Assembly: GCA_900315835.1 (NCBI GenBank)
Contig: ONAR01000006.1
Span: forward strand, 1-64,000
From: an uncultured Prevotella sp.
GTDB lineage: Bacteria; Bacteroidota; Bacteroidia; Bacteroidales; Bacteroidaceae
Direction: 5' to 3'
DNA length: 64,000 bases
Made by a program: the position numbers and the translations under genes. How positions within the stretch are numbered: position 1 is the stretch's first letter; every line of letters begins with the position of its first letter. Positions 61,750-64,000 of the stretch are shown piece by piece. A model generated the notes under the pieces. That model worked only from the letters and a program-made list of their open reading frames with translations, was not told where the DNA came from and ran no database searches.

Positions 61750-63473
61750 TTTCTCACATAAGCTTTTATCGTGCCGCACTGCCTGCCCGCTGACGTGCCG
61801 TAGGGTCGGATAGTGTACTCGCCCACGCAGGCCGGCACCACAAAGGTCTCGGCGTAATGTACCACAAAGGGCTCAAAGGCGCCCGAGGGACTCTCGACAA
61901 TGGCCTCGTCGCCCTCCACGAGGTTGAGCACGTTGACCCCGCCCTCCGTGTGGTGAACAACGGGTGCGGTGAACCAGTGGCGGCGGGTCTCGATAAACTC
62001 GTTGGGATGCAGGCCCGTGCGCTCCTCAGTCCATCCGTCGCCCCTGGCCACAGGCTCCACTCGGTTGATGAGGTGGCGGCGCGCATAGGCCGTGTCGCGG
62101 CCGAAGTCGATGACCTGCCGCCCACGCTCGATGTTGATGGGCCGCGGTTTGCCGTCAAGTCCCAGCCGCTGCCAGTCCCACAGCTTGAAGGTGAACAGGT
62201 TGGGGGTGGAGCTGATCTCAAGCACCAGCGCGCCGGCACCCGAGCAGTGCACCGTGCCGCCGGGTATGAGGAAGTGGTCGTGCTTCTTCGCAGGCCAGCG
62301 GTTGACATATTTCTCCGCGTCAAACGGCTTGCCGCCGTTCTGCGCCGACCGCAGGTCGTCAATCATGGCGGCAGGGTCTATGCCCTCCCTCAGTCCGAGA
62401 TAGACCGTGGCCCCCGGCTCGGCGTCAAGCAGGTAGTAGCTCTCGTCCTGGGTGTAGTGTATGCCGAAGTTCTCATGCACAAACTCCGTCGTGGGATGCA
62501 CCTGCAGGCTTAGGTTTCCGCCGCCCACCGTGTCGAGGAAGTCGAACCTGATGGGGAAGCTCTTCCCGAACCGGCTCTCCACGGCCTCGCCCAAGAGGTT
62601 GCGCGTCTCAAGCATGACCAGGTCCTGACAAGGCAGCTCAAAGCGGACGCCCGCCACGTCGAAGTACAGGCTGTTCTCCTCAGGCACACAGTCAAAGCAC
62701 CAGCCGTAGTTGGCCACCTGCCGGTCGAGGTCACACACCCGCTTCATCCACTGCCCGCCCCACGGTGCCGGGTCGAAGAAGGGGACAGGCCTGAAGGGCT
62801 TGCGCGCCGTCTGCCTGATGCCCGCCATGAAGGTGTCGTGACTGATCATCTTGGGCTGCCCCGCCACGTTGGTGTCTATCCAGTAGGCTATGCGCCCGGA
62901 CTGTGCCAGACGGCTCTTATGGCGGTCGCAGATGTTCCAGTCGTTGAAGAACCCGCGCTTGTACTGCAGCGAGGGAGCCTCCCCGTGGTTGTCCACCCCG
63001 AGGGCCCTGACCTGGTGGCGGCGGAAGCGCTGCTGAATCTCCCAGCGCGCCATGTCGGCATAGACCACCGGGACACCGTCGGGAACAAGACTGGCCGCGC
63101 CCGTGCCTATTATAATAAGGTGTTCCTTTTGCAGGCTTTCCTTGAAAGCCCCCACCTTGCTCGCGTCGAAATACTCCGCAAGGCGCACATTGGAGATGTA
63201 GCCGAACAGCACGTCGTCGGTCATAAACCTGCGGGTCATCTCCAGCACCTCCGCCTCGCTCCTCATCAGGTCTCTGGTGAGCACAATCCTCCTGCCCGTA
63301 CGCCGGAAGGCCTGCACTATCTCCTCCTCGATGGTGCCGGTATACAGGTCCACGGCCCACACCCTGCTGCTGCCGAGGGCCTTGTCCAACTGGCCGAGAA
63401 TGCTGTTCCACCCTTGCCAGACGGTTCCGCTGACCTTAGTGGAGGGATATTTGTCATAGTTTGGCTGTCTCAT
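61746..63473 (-). CDS. manA: Class I mannose-6-phosphate isomerase with N-terminal extension
   Basis: The 575-residue protein interconverts mannose-6-phosphate and fructose-6-phosphate. The cupin isomerase part (about 210-575) has zinc-site pieces NLSLQVHPTTEFVHENFG, DESYYLLDAEPG and FLIPGGTVHCSGAG. The first 200 or so residues are not part of the classical enzyme. They include TRDLMRSEAEVLEMTRRFMTDDVLFGYISNVRLAEYF and LIIIGTGAASL, which looks like a nucleotide-kinase-type fold without a clear P-loop. Similar long forms occur in other Bacteroidota mannan loci, as I recall. It is the first gene of the reverse operon and has a full promoter. Confidence 0.85.
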   Translation of the reverse strand: MRQPNYDKYPSTKVSGTVWQGWNSILGQLDKALGSSRVWAVDLYTGTIEEEIVQAFRRTGRRIVLTRDLMRSEAEVLEMTRRFMTDDVLFGYISNVRLAEYFDASKVGAFKESLQKEHLIIIGTGAASLVPDGVPVVYADMARWEIQQRFRRHQVRALGVDNHGEAPSLQYKRGFFNDWNICDRHKSRLAQSGRIAYWIDTNVAGQPKMISHDTFMAGIRQTARKPFRPVPFFDPAPWGGQWMKRVCDLDRQVANYGWCFDCVPEENSLYFDVAGVRFELPCQDLVMLETRNLLGEAVESRFGKSFPIRFDFLDTVGGGNLSLQVHPTTEFVHENFGIHYTQDESYYLLDAEPGATVYLGLREGIDPAAMIDDLRSAQNGGKPFDAEKYVNRWPAKKHDHFLIPGGTVHCSGAGALVLEISSTPNLFTFKLWDWQRLGLDGKPRPINIERGRQVIDFGRDTAYARRHLINRVEPVARGDGWTEERTGLHPNEFIETRRHWFTAPVVHHTEGGVNVLNLVEGDEAIVESPSGAFEPFVVHYAETFVVPACVGEYTIRPYGTSAGRQCGTIKAYVRK

Positions 63474-63511
63474 TGAATATCGTGTGATTGTTCAAACATT
63501 AATTATATGTG

Positions 63512-63542
63512 CAAAGATAATAAGCCCAAATAAAACTCGCAA
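63512..63542 (-). promoter_or_regulatory. Promoter of the mannoside operon
   Basis: The reverse strand shows TTG (63540-63542), a 20-base spacer and TATCTTTG (63512-63519), 39 bases ahead of the isomerase start. Confidence 0.7.
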
Positions 63543-63548
63543 ATAATT

Positions 63549-63579
63549 TTGGAGGTTTTTTCAGAAAATGTTATATTTG
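63549..63579 (+). promoter_or_regulatory. Promoter of the gntR-type gene
   Basis: TTG (63549-63551), a 20-base spacer and TATATTTG (63572-63579). It lies next to the divergent isomerase promoter, with only 6 bases between their -33 elements, so one regulator could control both. Confidence 0.7.
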
Positions 63580-63601
63580 CACGTAAATAAAGCGAAAAGT
63601 C

Positions 63602-64000
63602 ATGAAATTAGACCACAAATCGGAGACTCCGCTGCACGTTCAGGCGGAAGAACTGCTGAGGCGCCTCATCAAGGAAGACCAGTACAAGAAGGGCAAGTTC
63701 CTGCCCAACGAGGTGGAGTTGTCTGAACAATTACACATCTCCCGCAACACTTTGCGCCAGGCCATCAACAAGCTGGTCTATGAGGGTCTGCTCATCCGCA
63801 AGCGTGGCGTGGGCACCAAGGTGGCCATGAAGGGCATCGTGGGCGGCGTGCAGGGCTGGCAGAGCTTCTCGCAGGAGATGAAGCGGCTCGGTGTCGAGGT
63901 GCGCAACTATGAGCTTCACATCAGCTTCCAAGTACCTCAGGATGAGGAAATTCGTAATTTTTTCCTGCTTTCGTCCAACGACAAGACCACGCGCTGCATG
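63602..64000 (+). CDS. GntR-family regulator (partial, runs off the window)
   Basis: Translating from ATG 63602 gives 133 residues without a stop before the window ends. The winged helix-turn-helix fills the first 75 or so residues: TPLHVQAEELLRRLIKEDQYKKGKFLPNEVELSEQLHISRNTLRQAINKLVYEGLLIRKRGVGTKV. This is the GntR/HutC pattern. The next segment (WQSFSQEMKRLGVEVRNYEL) resembles the start of a UTRA effector domain. It is divergent from the mannose-6-phosphate isomerase operon, which it probably controls in response to a sugar phosphate or similar ligand (inference). Confidence 0.9.
   Translation, partial: MKLDHKSETPLHVQAEELLRRLIKEDQYKKGKFLPNEVELSEQLHISRNTLRQAINKLVYEGLLIRKRGVGTKVAMKGIVGGVQGWQSFSQEMKRLGVEVRNYELHISFQVPQDEEIRNFFLLSSNDKTTRCM

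Overview
The window looks like chromosomal DNA of a Bacteroidota member, most likely Prevotellaceae (Prevotella or a close relative). The evidence is a SusC/SusD polysaccharide locus, a lipoprotein-rich vitamin B12 import cluster, the rsfS-ftsH-cdsA order, and promoters of the TTG/TTTG (-33) to TAnnTTTG (-7) type with 19-20 bp spacing in front of many genes. No rRNA, CRISPR array, transposase or phage structural gene was seen.

Layout. 0-3 kb: a broken metalloprotease gene, about 1 kb of repeat-rich non-coding DNA, a small two-gene membrane-protein operon and tRNA-Gln. 3-6.7 kb: rsfS, ftsH, cdsA. 6.7-12.1 kb: a three-gene reverse-strand cassette encoding a TerB_N/TerB_C protein, a BrxD-like (DUF2791) ATPase and an Lhr/BrxHI-like helicase; it is the best candidate here for a little-described, possibly defensive, system. 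12.2-17.3 kb: a cobalamin riboswitch, a BtuB-like receptor, a BtuG-like propeller lipoprotein and a DUF4465 lipoprotein, together a B12 uptake locus. 17.6-19.1 kb: an AAA ATPase with a nuclease-like C-terminus behind an unusual repeat-built promoter. 19.1-32.9 kb: housekeeping genes lpxB, surE, parA, parB, a DUF5683 gene, a lytic transglycosylase, rel/spoT, merR, alaS, an AraC regulator, queE and queD. 32.9-42.6 kb: a TPR-like protein, dnaG, mscS-like, dacB, a PH-domain-like membrane protein, a small ORF with its own operator-like promoter, superoxide reductase and cardiolipin synthase. 42.7-64 kb: a mannoside utilisation region with GH2 beta-mannosidase, GH76, SusE/D/C, an MFS transporter, GH92, a lyase-like fragment, a ROK kinase, mannose-6-phosphate isomerase and a divergent GntR regulator. 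DUF438, MATE and GNAT genes lie inside it.

How the mannoside genes may work together (inference): GH76 and SusC/D/E would capture and cut alpha-mannan at the surface, GH92 and GH2 would release mannose, the MFS protein would import it, and the ROK kinase and isomerase would feed it to fructose-6-phosphate, probably under GntR control. The SusC-to-GH76 block is visibly more AT-rich than its flanks and lies between two 64-bp copies of the MFS gene's 3' end, which points to later insertion.

A second theme is tandem repetition. In three unrelated genes (the BrxD-like gene, queD and dnaG) a tandem array begins at or spans the stop codon. Coding tandem repeats occur in ftsH and the terB-like gene, and at least two non-coding repeat families are dispersed through the window.
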